Positions 16,354 through 25,651 of a DNA stretch of 64,000 nucleotides are shown piece by piece. Positions within the stretch are counted from its first letter, which is position 1, and every line of letters begins with the position of its first letter. The DNA is taken from the NCBI GenBank assembly GCA_965116865.1, contig OZ220727.1, positions 558,001-622,000 of the forward strand, given 5' to 3'. Source of the stretch: Aldehydirespirator sp965116865 (lineage in GTDB: Bacteria; Actinomycetota; Acidimicrobiia; Acidimicrobiales; Aldehydirespiratoraceae). Below the pieces are notes generated by a model, which was not told the DNA's origin, ran no database searches, and was given only the letters and a program-made list of their open reading frames with translations. The translations under genes were made by a program, and so were the position numbers.

Positions 16354-18075
16354 ATGACCGCAACCCCTCAGGCCATCCCGGCCCCGCAGGTTGTCCCGGC
16401 CCCCCAGGCGGCCGTCTCCGCCGCCGCCGTGGCGGCAGAGCTCCGCTCGGCGCTGGGGCTGGCGGGTGTCGACCTCCGGTACGGCCTCTCCCAGGACGAG
16501 CTGTTCGCTGCGGCGGTCGCCGGCGACATGGGCCGGGTGCGTCCTGGCGGGCCCGACTACGAGCACAAGGCCTACGCCACCTCGCTCGGGCGGGACGGTC
16601 CGCTGGTGTTCTACTCCGACCCCTCGTGTACCGGGCGCCCGGTGCATGACACCTTCTGCGTGAACCGGCCCTCGATCAGCGGCGACGTGTGGTGGAAGGA
16701 CGGATTCTCGCCCTTCGACGCGGACATGTTCGATCCGCTGGTGGAGCGCGTCGTGGCTCACCTCAACGATCGCCGAGCCCGGCTGTACGTGACCGACGTG
16801 TACTGCGGCGCCGCCCCTGACGTGGCGGAGCCGTGCCGGTTCGTGGGCGAGTATGCCGCCCACGCCTACTTCTGCAACATCATGCTGCCTTCCAGGGTCG
16901 AGGGGGCGCCCGACCATCGCGAGCACGGATGGACGCTGCTCAACGTGCCGTCGTTCCGCTGCAACCCCAGCCGGGACGGCACCCGGTCGCAGCGGGCCGT
17001 GATCATCGACATGCACCGCCGCCTGGCACTGGTGCTGGGCCGGTCCGACTACTGCGGGGTCAACAAGAAGACGATGTTCACGATCATGAACTTCGTGAAG
17101 CCGGGCAATGGCGAGCTCTCGATGCACTGCTCGGCCAACGTCGGCCCCGACGGCGACTCCGCCATCCTGTTCGGACTGTCGGGCACCGGAAAGACGACCC
17201 TGTCGGCCGATCCCCACCGCGAGCTCATCGGCGACGACGAGCACATCTGGACCGACACGGGCATCGCCAACTACGAGGCCGGCTGCTACGCCAAGCTGAT
17301 CGACCTCGACAAGGACGCCGAGCCGGTGATCGCGGCCGCGCTGTCGATGAAGGGCACGATGATCGAGAACGTCCCCGCTCTGAGAGGCCGCAGCCTCGCC
17401 GACACCCATCCCCAACAATTGGATCTGGGGGACAGATCCATCACCGAGAACACCCGGTTCGCGTATCCGCTGGAGTGCAACCCGCATGTGGCGCCCGGCA
17501 GCCGCGGCCCGCACCCGACCACCGTCGTGCTGCTGACAGCGGACGCCTTCGGTGTGCTGCCGCCGGTCGCGATGCTGGATCCCGACGAGGTGATGTACCA
17601 CTTCGTCATGGGCTTCACTGCCAAGCTGGCCGGCACCGAAGTGGACGTGACCGAGCCGACGGCCACTTTCTCGCCCTGCTTCGGAGCGCCGTTCATGGCT
17701 CGCAAGCCCGATGTCTACGCCAGGCTGCTCAAACGGCGCATGCGCGACCACCGGGCCCGCTGCGTGATGTTGAACACCGGATGGTCGGGCGGCGCCTACG
17801 GCACCGGCAAGCGGATGGCGCTGCCGGTCACTCGTCGCCTGCTCGATGCCGCCCTGTCGGGGGAGTTCGACGGCGTCGAGACCCGCACCCACCCCATCCT
17901 GGGCCTGCGGATGCCGGTGGCCTGCGCCGGGGTGGACGACCGGCTCCTCGATCCGGGCAGCACCTGGCAGGTCCCCGACGCCTACGAGGCCGCGGCCCGC
18001 AGGCTCAGGGACATGTTCCGGGCGAGGTACGACGAGCAGGGATACGCCAACATGGGGATCGTGGCTGCGATGTAG
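16354..18075 (+). CDS. pckA: phosphoenolpyruvate carboxykinase (ATP)
   Basis: Converts oxaloacetate and ATP to phosphoenolpyruvate, CO2 and ADP, the first committed step of gluconeogenesis, in the cytoplasm. The 573-residue protein has the ATP-type signatures: the P-loop GLSGTGKTTLS from residue 274, the Asp-rich segment GDDEHIWTD shortly after, NPHVAPGSRGPHP near residue 380, and NTGWSGGAYGTGKR near residue 470. ATG 16354 follows GGAGG at 16345-16349. An N-terminal Pro/Ala-rich tail of about 25 residues precedes the conserved part. The gene lies between a 61-base array upstream and a 17-base array downstream. Most actinobacteria use the GTP-dependent enzyme, so the ATP type is noteworthy. 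Confidence 0.95.
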   Translation: MTATPQAIPAPQVVPAPQAAVSAAAVAAELRSALGLAGVDLRYGLSQDELFAAAVAGDMGRVRPGGPDYEHKAYATSLGRDGPLVFYSDPSCTGRPVHDTFCVNRPSISGDVWWKDGFSPFDADMFDPLVERVVAHLNDRRARLYVTDVYCGAAPDVAEPCRFVGEYAAHAYFCNIMLPSRVEGAPDHREHGWTLLNVPSFRCNPSRDGTRSQRAVIIDMHRRLALVLGRSDYCGVNKKTMFTIMNFVKPGNGELSMHCSANVGPDGDSAILFGLSGTGKTTLSADPHRELIGDDEHIWTDTGIANYEAGCYAKLIDLDKDAEPVIAAALSMKGTMIENVPALRGRSLADTHPQQLDLGDRSITENTRFAYPLECNPHVAPGSRGPHPTTVVLLTADAFGVLPPVAMLDPDEVMYHFVMGFTAKLAGTEVDVTEPTATFSPCFGAPFMARKPDVYARLLKRRMRDHRARCVMLNTGWSGGAYGTGKRMALPVTRRLLDAALSGEFDGVETRTHPILGLRMPVACAGVDDRLLDPGSTWQVPDAYEAAARRLRDMFRARYDEQGYANMGIVAAM

Positions 18076-18101
18076 CGCCGCCCCGCTCGGATGCCGAGCA
18101 C

Positions 18102-18237
18102 GGCGAACATCGCGACGCGGCGAACATCGCGACGCGGCGAACATCGCGACGCGGCGAACATCGCGACACGGCGAACATCGCGACGCGGCGAACATCGCGA
18201 CGCGGCGAACATCGCGACACGGCGAACATCGCGACAC
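18102..18237. repeat. 17-base tandem array, eight copies
   Basis: Eight units of GGCGAACATCGCGACGC (some ending ACAC instead of ACGC) begin at 18102 and repeat every 17 bases. The array starts 26 bases after the pckA stop and ends 85 bases before the convergent cold-shock-like gene. Confidence 0.95.
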
Positions 18238-18322
18238 AGAGAGCGACACCAGGGCCGCCCCGGCAAAACCTGTTCGTCGCCCCGTCTGGGAGACCTTGCG
18301 CCCTGTCTGCGAGACGCTGCCG

Positions 18323-18544
18323 CTAGAGGTCGGGCGTGCCCAGGTCGATCTCCGAGCCGATGCGCAGGCGGGTGGCCCTACCGTCGTCGTCGAGGTCGAA
18401 TTGCACGCGCTGACCCTGGCGCAGCATCCGGAAGATCGAGCCTTTCAGGGCGCCGTCGGCCAGGTCGATGTCGGCGAGGTCGGCCTCGCCTACGAGCACC
18501 CCGTCTCCGGTGACGGGGTCGTAGCTCTTTATGACGCCCTGCAC
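18323..18544 (-). CDS. cold-shock-domain-like small protein
   Basis: From GTG 18544 the minus strand encodes 73 residues beginning VQGVIKSYDPVTGDGVLVGE and ending RQGQRVQFDLDDDGRATRLR. The pattern (GVIKSYDP..GDG at the place of the cold-shock GTVKWFN...GFG, then a G-x-V-x-F strand) suggests a divergent cold-shock OB fold without the usual RNP1/RNP2 aromatics. It probably binds nucleic acid or has a structural role. The start is uncertain because the frame stays open upstream. The gene is convergent with pckA and divergent from the FakA-like gene. Confidence 0.55.
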   Translation of the reverse strand: MQGVIKSYDPVTGDGVLVGEADLADIDLADGALKGSIFRMLRQGQRVQFDLDDDGRATRLRIGSEIDLGTPDL

Positions 18545-18735
18545 GGAGCAGCATCGTAGCGCCGGACGCACGACGCGATGCCGGCCGGTCTGTAGCTTGT
18601 GGGTGTGGTGGCGGTCGAGCCGCCGGGCTGATTGCCGCGTCCTGCAGCCGATCGCTCCCGCCGACAAGTGGACTGCATCGCCGCCGGGGAGCCGCCGGGC
18701 TGACCGTCGGAGCCTCCGCCGGTATCATCGACGGC

Positions 18736-20427
18736 ATGGCACTGCATGTCCTCGACGCGGCCGCTCTGCGCCGCGTCATCGCCGGGTTCCACGCGGGACT
18801 CGCCGACCATCGTCAGGCGATCGACGACCTGAACGTCTATCCGGTCCCGGACGGCGACACCGGGACCAACATGACGCAGACCGTCCAGTCGGTCGTCGAG
18901 AGCCTCGAAGGCGTCGCCGACGACTTCGAGCCGCTGTGCGCGGCGTTGGCCCACGGAGCCCTCATGGGCGCCCGGGGCAACTCGGGCGTGATCCTGGCCC
19001 AGATCCTGCGGGGCGTGTCCGGCGTGCTGCGCGACTCGGCCGCGGCCGGCGCCGCGCCCGACGCGGCGGTGGTGGCCCGAGCGCTGGCAGCGGCCAGCGA
19101 TGGCGCCTATTCGGCGGTGGCGAGCCCGACGGAGGGCACCATCCTCACCGTCATCCGGGAGGCCTCGCAGTCGGCCCAGGCGGCCGCCGCGGCGGGAGGC
19201 GGCTTGACCGAAGTGCTCGACGCGGCCCGCGAGCGCGGCCACGACGCTCTCGAACGGACCCCGGAGATGCTGGACGTGCTCGCGGAGGCCGGAGTGGTGG
19301 ACGCCGGCGGCGCCGGTCTGCTGTTGCTGTTCGACGCCTGCCTGGCCGAGGTGGACGGCCGGCCCATGCCGGAGGCCCCGGAGCCGTCCGCGGCGCGGGC
19401 GCGTGCTGCGACAGCCGCCGAGGCCCGGCCGGTGGAGGGGTCCTCCATCGCCGACCTGCGCTACGAGGTGATGTTCCTGCTCGACGCGCCCGACGCCTCC
19501 GTCGACGGCTTCAAGGCCGCATGGCAGCAGATCGGCGACTCGATCGTGGTGGTGGGCGGCGACGGCATCTGGAACTGCCACATCCACACCGACGACATCG
19601 GCGCGGCCGTCGAGGCCGGCATCGCGGTGGGCCGGCCCCACCGCATCGAGGTCACCGACCTGCTTGACCAGGCAGCCGAGCACTCCGAGTCGTTCGCCGC
19701 GCCGGACCAGCGCCCCGGCCCGCGCGCCGGGGGGGACGAGCCGCCCGCGGCGGCGAGGGTCGTCGAGGCCGACCGGTGCTCGGTGGTGGCGGTGGGCGCC
19801 GGCGGAGGCGTGGTCGAGATCCTCACGTCGCTGGGAGCGGACCGCGTCGTGGCCGGAGGCCAGTCGATGAACCCGTCCACGGCCGAGTTGCTGGCCGCGG
19901 TCGACTCGCTCCCGACCGGGCATGTCGTGGTTCTGCCCAACAACAAGAACATCATCGCGGTGGCCGAGCAGGTCGACGGCGAGACGGAGCGCACCGTGCG
20001 TGTCGTGCCGACACGCAGCGTGGTCGAGGGCATCGCCAGCCTGATGGCCTTCTCGCCGGAAGCCACAGCGGCCCGGAACTCCGAGTCGATGGCGGCGGCT
20101 GCCGCGTCGGTCTCCCACGGCGAGGTCACCCAGGCCGTGCGCGACGCCACGAGTCCGGCGGGTCCCGTCGCGGCCGGGGACTGGCTCGGTATCGGCCCCG
20201 ACGGCATCGCCGCTGTGGAACGCGGCACGGCCGCGGCCGCGATCACGCTGCTGGAGGCCATCATCGACGACGGCCACGAACTGCTGACCGTCCTCACCGG
20301 CAAGGATGCCGACGCGGCTGCCACCGCGGCCATCGTCGGTCATCTGGCCGAGCACCACCCCGACATGGAGGTCGACGTGAGCGAGGGCGGCCAGCCCCTT
20401 TACCCCTACTATTTCGGCCTCGAGTAG
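18736..20427 (+). CDS. fakA: FakA-like fatty acid kinase (DAK2/DegV-associated)
   Basis: Protein of 563 residues. The N-terminal DAK2 (DhaL) domain carries NVYPVPDGDTGTNM at 33-46 (Mg-ATP binding aspartates) and GARGNSGVILAQILRG; DAGGAGLLLL follows near residue 195. The middle and C-terminal parts carry HIHTDD (near residue 285) and the FakA C-terminal PNNKNI region near residue 398. FakA phosphorylates fatty acids bound to FakB, feeding the PlsX/PlsY phospholipid route; plsX and acpP lie 8-11 kb downstream. Its position before recG is the usual one for this family. No FakB gene is in the window. Confidence 0.88.
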   Translation: MALHVLDAAALRRVIAGFHAGLADHRQAIDDLNVYPVPDGDTGTNMTQTVQSVVESLEGVADDFEPLCAALAHGALMGARGNSGVILAQILRGVSGVLRDSAAAGAAPDAAVVARALAAASDGAYSAVASPTEGTILTVIREASQSAQAAAAAGGGLTEVLDAARERGHDALERTPEMLDVLAEAGVVDAGGAGLLLLFDACLAEVDGRPMPEAPEPSAARARAATAAEARPVEGSSIADLRYEVMFLLDAPDASVDGFKAAWQQIGDSIVVVGGDGIWNCHIHTDDIGAAVEAGIAVGRPHRIEVTDLLDQAAEHSESFAAPDQRPGPRAGGDEPPAAARVVEADRCSVVAVGAGGGVVEILTSLGADRVVAGGQSMNPSTAELLAAVDSLPTGHVVVLPNNKNIIAVAEQVDGETERTVRVVPTRSVVEGIASLMAFSPEATAARNSESMAAAAASVSHGEVTQAVRDATSPAGPVAAGDWLGIGPDGIAAVERGTAAAAITLLEAIIDDGHELLTVLTGKDADAAATAAIVGHLAEHHPDMEVDVSEGGQPLYPYYFGLE

Positions 20428-20618
20428 GAGGCCGGGAGCGGATGGGGGACCGGTTCATGGGAGTCTCCGCGAGGGCGCGGGCCTCCGCGGGGCGCCGAGC
20501 GCGGCGGCCCACGGAACGGCCGGCGGGCACGGCGAACCGGCGCGGGAGTCGCACCGCAGCGACGCGCGCGGCTCTTGCCTGCTCGCGCCCGCGGTAGGCG
20601 CGTCGGCGAGCTGTCGCG

Positions 20619-22793
20619 ATGCCCGCGGGCGACCCGCCGTTGAGCCTCAGGGACCTGTATGCCATCGAGGTGGGCCGCCTCCGCGACTTGACGACCGTCG
20701 ACCGGTCGGGAAGATCGCGGATCCGCAAGCGGGCGTCGGCGCTCGCGGCGCTGGACATCGACTCGGTTCTGGACCTGCTGCAGCACTATCCGCGCCGTTA
20801 CATCGACCGCACCAGGCAGGCTCGCATCGCGGAGCTCGTCGAGGGCGAGGACGCGTTCGTGGAGGGCAGCGTGCAGCGGAGCTCGTCGAGGCGCATCAGG
20901 CAGCGCCGCACGCTGGTCGAGGTCGTCGTCGCCGACGACACCGGCCGGCTGAAGCTCACGTTCTTCAACCAGCCCTGGCAGGAGCAGAGCCTGCGGCCGG
21001 GTCTCCGGGTGGTCGTCTTCGGCACTCCGAAGCCCTATCGGGGGTCGCTGCAGATGACGAACCCGGTGGTCGACCGGGGCGGCGACCGCATCGGCCGCTT
21101 CTTCGCGGTGTACCCGCAGTCCGAGAAGGCGGGTTTGAACACCTGGGAGATCGGCGAGTTCGTGGACCAGGCGCTCAACCGCTGCCAGTCCCGCGGCATA
21201 GTCGAGCCTGTTCCGGCGTTCGTGCTGGACAGGTTCGATTTCGTGGGCCGTCACGCCGCACTCGACGGGATCCACCGGCCGTCCACGATGCGGGAGTCGT
21301 ACGAGGCCCGCCGCCGCCTCAAGTTCGACGAGCTGCTGCGCGTGCAGCTGGAGCTGGTCAGGCGGAAGCGCTGGCTGGAGAGGCACACCGCGGGAGTGTC
21401 GCATGCTGTGGAGGGGGAGTTGGTCGAGCGCTTCCTGGCCGGTCTGCCGTTCCCGCTCACCGGCGCCCAGCAGCGGGTGATCGACGAGGTCGCCGGCGAC
21501 CTGGCCCGGCCGCATCCCATGCACCGGCTGCTGCAGGGCGACGTGGGCGCGGGCAAGACGGTGGTGGCCGTCACAGCCATGCTCACCGCGGTGCAGGGCG
21601 GCTTCCAGGGCGCGTTGATGGCGCCCACCGAGGTGCTGGCCGAGCAGCACCACAAGACCATCGCGGCGCTGCTCGGCGACTTGAGCGTGCCCGACGGGTC
21701 GCGGCTCGGCGGCGAACGCCCGCTGCGGGTGGCGCTGCTGACGGGGCGCGGCGGCGCGGCCGGCCGGCGCCGGGCGATGGCGGGACTGGCGTCCGGCGAG
21801 GTCGACGTGGTGGTGGGCACCCACGCGCTGATCTCCGAGGGGCTGGAGTACAACGCGCTGGGAGTGGTGGTCATCGACGAGCAGCACCGCTTCGGGGTCG
21901 AGCAGCGGGCCGTGCTGCGCGACCGCGGTCCGGGGTCGGTGATGCCCGACATGCTGGTGATGACGGCAACGCCGATCCCCCGCACCGCTGCCATGACCGT
22001 CTACGGCGACCTGGACGTGTCGGTGCTCGACGAGCTTCCTGCGGGCAGGCTGCCCGTCGCCACCTCATGGGCACGCGGCCCGACGGAGGAGGCGCTCGTC
22101 TGGGAGGCGGTGCGCGCCGCGGTGGCCGAGGGTCGGCAGGCCTATGTGGTGTGCCCTGTCATCGAGGAGTCCGACGTGCTCGACGCTAGCTCGGTGACCA
22201 AGACCCACGACCGGCTGACCGGCGACGGCGGCGAGTTGGCCGAGCTGCGGGTCGGCCTCCTGCACGGGCGGGTGTCCGCCGCGGAGAAGGAGGCCACGAT
22301 GGCGCTGTTCCGCTCGGCTGCGCTCGACGTGCTGGTGTCCACGACCGTCATCGAGGTCGGGGTGGACGTTCCCAACGCTACCGTGATGGTGGTGATGGAC
22401 GCGGGCCGGTTCGGCATCGCGCAGCTCCATCAGCTGCGCGGCCGGGTGGGCCGCGCCCGTCTCGCGTCGACCTGCTACCTGGTGGGCGAGGCCGCCACGG
22501 AGGAGGCCGAGGCCCGGCTCGAGGCGGTGGTGGCCTCCAACGACGGCTTCGACCTCGCAGAGGCGGATCTGGAGCTGCGGGGCGAGGGCACGATCATGGG
22601 CGAGCGCCAGAAGGGTCGCAACGACCTGCGGCTGGCCTCGCTGCGACACGACAAGGAATGGGTCGCCGCAGCCCGCGACGTCGCGGTCGAGATGCTCGAC
22701 GCCGACCCGGACCTGCGACGCTGCCCGGAGCTAGCCGACGAGATCGACCTGATGCTCGGCAACCGGGAGGCCGAGTACCTGCTGAAGGGCTAG
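20619..22793 (+). CDS. recG: ATP-dependent DNA helicase RecG
   Basis: Remodels stalled replication forks and Holliday junctions. The 724-residue protein has the N-terminal OB wedge domain, the Walker A LLQGDVGAGKT (GDVGAGKT from residue 307), a DEQH box VVIDEQHRFGV (Asp420), motif MTATPIPRT, motif STTVIEVGVDVPNAT and QLRGRVGRA, and the C-terminal TRG-like tail. ATG 20619 is the first good start. It lies between fakA and a membrane/TPR protein; in related genomes recG-rsmD-coaD are contiguous, so 23146-25467 is an insertion into that order. Confidence 0.95.
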   Translation: MPAGDPPLSLRDLYAIEVGRLRDLTTVDRSGRSRIRKRASALAALDIDSVLDLLQHYPRRYIDRTRQARIAELVEGEDAFVEGSVQRSSSRRIRQRRTLVEVVVADDTGRLKLTFFNQPWQEQSLRPGLRVVVFGTPKPYRGSLQMTNPVVDRGGDRIGRFFAVYPQSEKAGLNTWEIGEFVDQALNRCQSRGIVEPVPAFVLDRFDFVGRHAALDGIHRPSTMRESYEARRRLKFDELLRVQLELVRRKRWLERHTAGVSHAVEGELVERFLAGLPFPLTGAQQRVIDEVAGDLARPHPMHRLLQGDVGAGKTVVAVTAMLTAVQGGFQGALMAPTEVLAEQHHKTIAALLGDLSVPDGSRLGGERPLRVALLTGRGGAAGRRRAMAGLASGEVDVVVGTHALISEGLEYNALGVVVIDEQHRFGVEQRAVLRDRGPGSVMPDMLVMTATPIPRTAAMTVYGDLDVSVLDELPAGRLPVATSWARGPTEEALVWEAVRAAVAEGRQAYVVCPVIEESDVLDASSVTKTHDRLTGDGGELAELRVGLLHGRVSAAEKEATMALFRSAALDVLVSTTVIEVGVDVPNATVMVVMDAGRFGIAQLHQLRGRVGRARLASTCYLVGEAATEEAEARLEAVVASNDGFDLAEADLELRGEGTIMGERQKGRNDLRLASLRHDKEWVAAARDVAVEMLDADPDLRRCPELADEIDLMLGNREAEYLLKG

Positions 22794-22840
22794 CCCGGCC
22801 AGGGGAGGGGCGCCGGCCGAGCGGCTCAGGCGGAGCTTCC

Positions 22841-23090
22841 GGGCAGAGTTGAGGGGCCGGTCTCCGGGCCGCGGACCTGGTCGACGGGCACCGCAACGGG
22901 GAGCCCGGGCAGAGTTGAGGGGCCGGCCGGTCTCCGGGCCGTGCGGGACGATCAGCCGGGCGATGCGCACGGGGAGCCCGGGCAGAGTTGAGGGGCCGGC
23001 CGGTCTCCGGGCCGTGCGGGACGATCAGCCGGGCGATGCGACGGGGAGCCCGGGCAGAGTTGAGGGGCCGGTCTCCGGGCGGGTGCGAGG
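22841..23090. repeat. tandem repeats, step 66-73 bases, four copies
   Basis: GGGCAGAGTTGAGGGGCCGG begins at 22841, 22907, 22980 and 23052, giving steps of 66, 73 and 72. Around it each unit carries a GTCTCCGGGC segment; the second and third units also carry CGGGACGATCAGCCGGGCGA. The region fills the gap between recG and the TMTC-like gene. Confidence 0.88.
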
Positions 23091-23130
23091 GTTCCCCGCA
23101 GGTCGCGTATCATGTCGGCGCTCTCCGGCG

Positions 23131-23137
23131 AGGAGGT
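23131..23137 (+). promoter_or_regulatory. ribosome binding site that selects a TTG start
   Basis: AGGAGGT at 23131-23137 stands 8 bases before TTG 23146, which is in frame with the membrane/TPR protein. An ATG at 23112 lies in a different frame and has no comparable site. Confidence 0.65.
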
Positions 23138-23145
23138 GTCGGCCA

Positions 23146-25467
23146 TTGTCGATTTGGGAGGACCGCGGCGGGTGGCCGCGCCTGCCGCCCTTGCCGGCTT
23201 CCGGGAGTCCGGAGTCGTTCATCGGGCTGTTCGTGCTCGCGGTGGCAGTGTTCCTGCCGGCCGTCCGGGCGGACTTCGTCTGGGACGACCTTCTGATAGA
23301 GCGGATCATGACCGACACGGGCGCCGGCCTCGCCGACCTCTGGCTCGAGCCCAGCAGGACCGCCCGGCACGAGGTCCACTACTGGCCTGTCGTGTGGACG
23401 GCGTTCTGGTTCGAGCACCAGCTCTGGGGGCTGAACCCGGTGGGGTACCACTTGGTGAACGTGGCGCTGCACGGGTTGAACGCAGTGCTGGTGTTCGCCA
23501 TTCTGCGCCGGCTGCAGGTGTCGGGGGCGTGGCCGGCGGCGGCGGTGTTCGCGGTGCATCCGGTGCATGTGGACTCGGTGGTGTGGGCCATCGAGATGAA
23601 GGACGTCCTGTCGGCGTTCTTCTACCTGGCCGCGGCGCTGTACTACCTGGCATGGTGGGAGCGCCCGCGCAGCGCGGCGGGCTCTTGGCGGTCCGGGGCG
23701 ACCTACGCCGGGTCTGTGGCGCTGTTCGTGCTGGGAGTGTTGAGCAAGTCGATAGCGGTGACGCTTCCGGCTGCCCTGCTCGTGGTCCACTGGTGGCGCC
23801 GGGGCCGGGTCTCCGCACGCGCCTGGGCGAGCACGGCACCGTACTTCCTGATCGCTGCGGCGATCACCGTCGGCGACCTGGCCTACAGCCGGGACAAGGG
23901 AAGGCAGCCCGACCCGCTGGGGCTGCTCGAGCGGGCGCAGGTGGTGGCCCGCTCGTTCTGGCACTACGTCTCGAAGCTGTTCTGGCCCGGCGAGCTGTCG
24001 CCGATGTATGCGCTCTGGGACGTCTCCGCCGGCGACGTGGCGGGCTGGGTGATTCTGGCCGCCGCGCTGGCCGCGGCCGCGGCGCTGTGGATGCTGCGCG
24101 GCAGAATCGGACGCGGCCCGCTGGCCGGGCTGTTGTTCTTCGGCATAACTCTCGGCCCGGTGCTCGGCGTGGTCGGTTTCGAGTACCAGCTGATCAGCTA
24201 CGTGGCCGACCGCTACCAGTACCTGGCCAGCATCGGCCTGATCGTGGCCGTGGTCGGCGGCGTCGCCCACCTGACGACGGTGAGGAGGGCGCGCCGAGCG
24301 GAGGGGGCCGGGATCCGTCGGTGCGACGCACTGGAGGCGGCGGCGGGAGTCGTGTGCCTGCTGCTGGTGGCGGTCCTGGGAGCAGCCACGTGGCGCCAGG
24401 CGCTGATCTATGAGAGTCCCGAGCGGTTCTGGTCGCACGTGATCGACAAGAGTCCCGCCGCGCCGAGCGCGTACGTCGGGCTGGCGGGCGTCTACCGGGA
24501 CGAGGGCCGCCTGGAGGACTCGATCCGGCTGAACGAGCGGGCCCTGGAAGTCGGCGGCGACGACTACTTCCAGGCGCTGCTCGGTCTGGCATTGGCCTAT
24601 GCGGACCTGGGCGACCAGCAGACCGCCGCAGGCAACGTCGAGATCGGCGAGGATTACCACCAGAGGGCAGAGGAGATGTACCGCCGGGTGTTGGAACTCC
24701 GCCCGGACGAAGAGTCGGCTAGGACCAATCTGGGCGGTCTGCTGCTCGGGCGCGGCGAGTATCAGCAGGCCGAGGAGCTGAACCGGCAGAATCTCGACGG
24801 AGGCCGCCTGGGAATGGCCGCCGAGATAGACACCTTCACGAACCTCGCTGTGATCTACGTCATGCAAGGGCGGCTCGACGACGCCCGTGCTGCGGTAGCG
24901 GAGGGCCGGAGCAAGTTTCCCGACAACGGCAAACTGGCTGCGACGCACCGGGTTCTGTCGCAGATGACCGAGGCCGACCTCGCAGCGGAGCGTGTGCGCC
25001 GGGGCGTCGAGTTGATCAGCGGAGGCGATGTCGCCGCGGGCATCGACGAGTTGCAGACGGCATTGACGATCGATCCGGGCCACGTCGCGGCCTACATCCA
25101 ACTCGGCGTCGTGCACCAGGCCAACGACGAGGCCGAGGATGCCGAGCGCAACTTCCGGGCCGCTTTCGACCTCGCTGCGGAGCATCCCGACGCGGCGTAC
25201 CATCTGGCCGACTTCCTAGCCGGCCAGGAGCGCTACCAGGAGGCCCTGGACCGCTACGACGACGCGGTCGCGGCGATGCCTCAGAGGGCCGGCGCCCACC
25301 TGGGCAGGGGGGTCGCGCTCATGCACCTGCAGCGCTTGGACGAAGCCCTCGCCAGCCTCGAGCGGGCCGTCGCGCTCGACTCCGGACTCGAACTGGCCCG
25401 CCGCAACCGCGACCGGGTGCTGGCGATGATGGACCAGTCCGGCGACGAGCCCGACCCGGACGGCTAA
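23146..25467 (+). CDS. TMTC-like polytopic membrane protein with C-terminal TPR repeats
   Basis: About 773 residues from TTG 23146. The N-terminal half has many hydrophobic helices and the GT-C-like signature of the TMTC/O-mannosyltransferase group: DFVWDDLLI at the first loop (Asp pair expected to bind a lipid-linked sugar), HYWPVVWTAFW, GYHLVNVALHGLNAVLVF, and HPVHVDSVVWAIEMKDVLS. From about residue 430 the chain is outside the membrane and consists of TPR units (AYVGLAGVYRDEGRLEDS, TFTNLAVIYVMQGRLDDA, AYIQLGVVHQANDEAEDA, AHLGRGVALMHLQRLDEA). A role in protein glycosylation or envelope assembly is likely but not proven. Upstream lies a tandem array. Confidence 0.72.
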   Translation: MSIWEDRGGWPRLPPLPASGSPESFIGLFVLAVAVFLPAVRADFVWDDLLIERIMTDTGAGLADLWLEPSRTARHEVHYWPVVWTAFWFEHQLWGLNPVGYHLVNVALHGLNAVLVFAILRRLQVSGAWPAAAVFAVHPVHVDSVVWAIEMKDVLSAFFYLAAALYYLAWWERPRSAAGSWRSGATYAGSVALFVLGVLSKSIAVTLPAALLVVHWWRRGRVSARAWASTAPYFLIAAAITVGDLAYSRDKGRQPDPLGLLERAQVVARSFWHYVSKLFWPGELSPMYALWDVSAGDVAGWVILAAALAAAAALWMLRGRIGRGPLAGLLFFGITLGPVLGVVGFEYQLISYVADRYQYLASIGLIVAVVGGVAHLTTVRRARRAEGAGIRRCDALEAAAGVVCLLLVAVLGAATWRQALIYESPERFWSHVIDKSPAAPSAYVGLAGVYRDEGRLEDSIRLNERALEVGGDDYFQALLGLALAYADLGDQQTAAGNVEIGEDYHQRAEEMYRRVLELRPDEESARTNLGGLLLGRGEYQQAEELNRQNLDGGRLGMAAEIDTFTNLAVIYVMQGRLDDARAAVAEGRSKFPDNGKLAATHRVLSQMTEADLAAERVRRGVELISGGDVAAGIDELQTALTIDPGHVAAYIQLGVVHQANDEAEDAERNFRAAFDLAAEHPDAAYHLADFLAGQERYQEALDRYDDAVAAMPQRAGAHLGRGVALMHLQRLDEALASLERAVALDSGLELARRNRDRVLAMMDQSGDEPDPDG

Positions 25468-25475
25468 GAGACTGC

Positions 25476-25645
25476 TGAGCAATGCTGATTCCGCGTGACG
25501 CGCAAGCCCATGACCTGCACACTGCTGCCATGAGGGAATGGCTCCGCGTCTGGATGCTGATTCCGCGTGACGCGCAAGCCCATGACCTGGGGTTTTGTGA
25601 GCGAGGATTGCACCATTCGGGACTTGCTCATCACTTTCCTAGTCG
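25476..25645 (+). repeat. dispersed repeat (copy A) with internal 62-base duplication
   Basis: From ACTGCTGAGCAATGCTGATT this stretch matches 45721-45818 upstream of rplS, including GGGGTTTTGTGAGCGAGGAT. A 35-base part (TGCTGATTCCGCGTGACGCG onwards) is present twice, at 25493 and 25555 (step 62), in this copy only. It ends just before the ATG of rsmD. Confidence 0.8.
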
Positions 25646-25651
25646 CGGTCT

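Noticed and set aside
15823..18249. Long minus-strand frame of 808 residues opposite pckA
   Set aside because: Antisense frames stay open in GC-rich codons; the product is rich in His, Arg and Gly and crosses both arrays, and the plus strand holds an unmistakable pckA.
22849..23145. Longer N-terminus for the TMTC-like protein, or a start at ATG 23112
   Set aside because: The upstream frame consists of tandem repeats, and 23112 is in another frame. AGGAGGT before TTG 23146 is the only good start signal.
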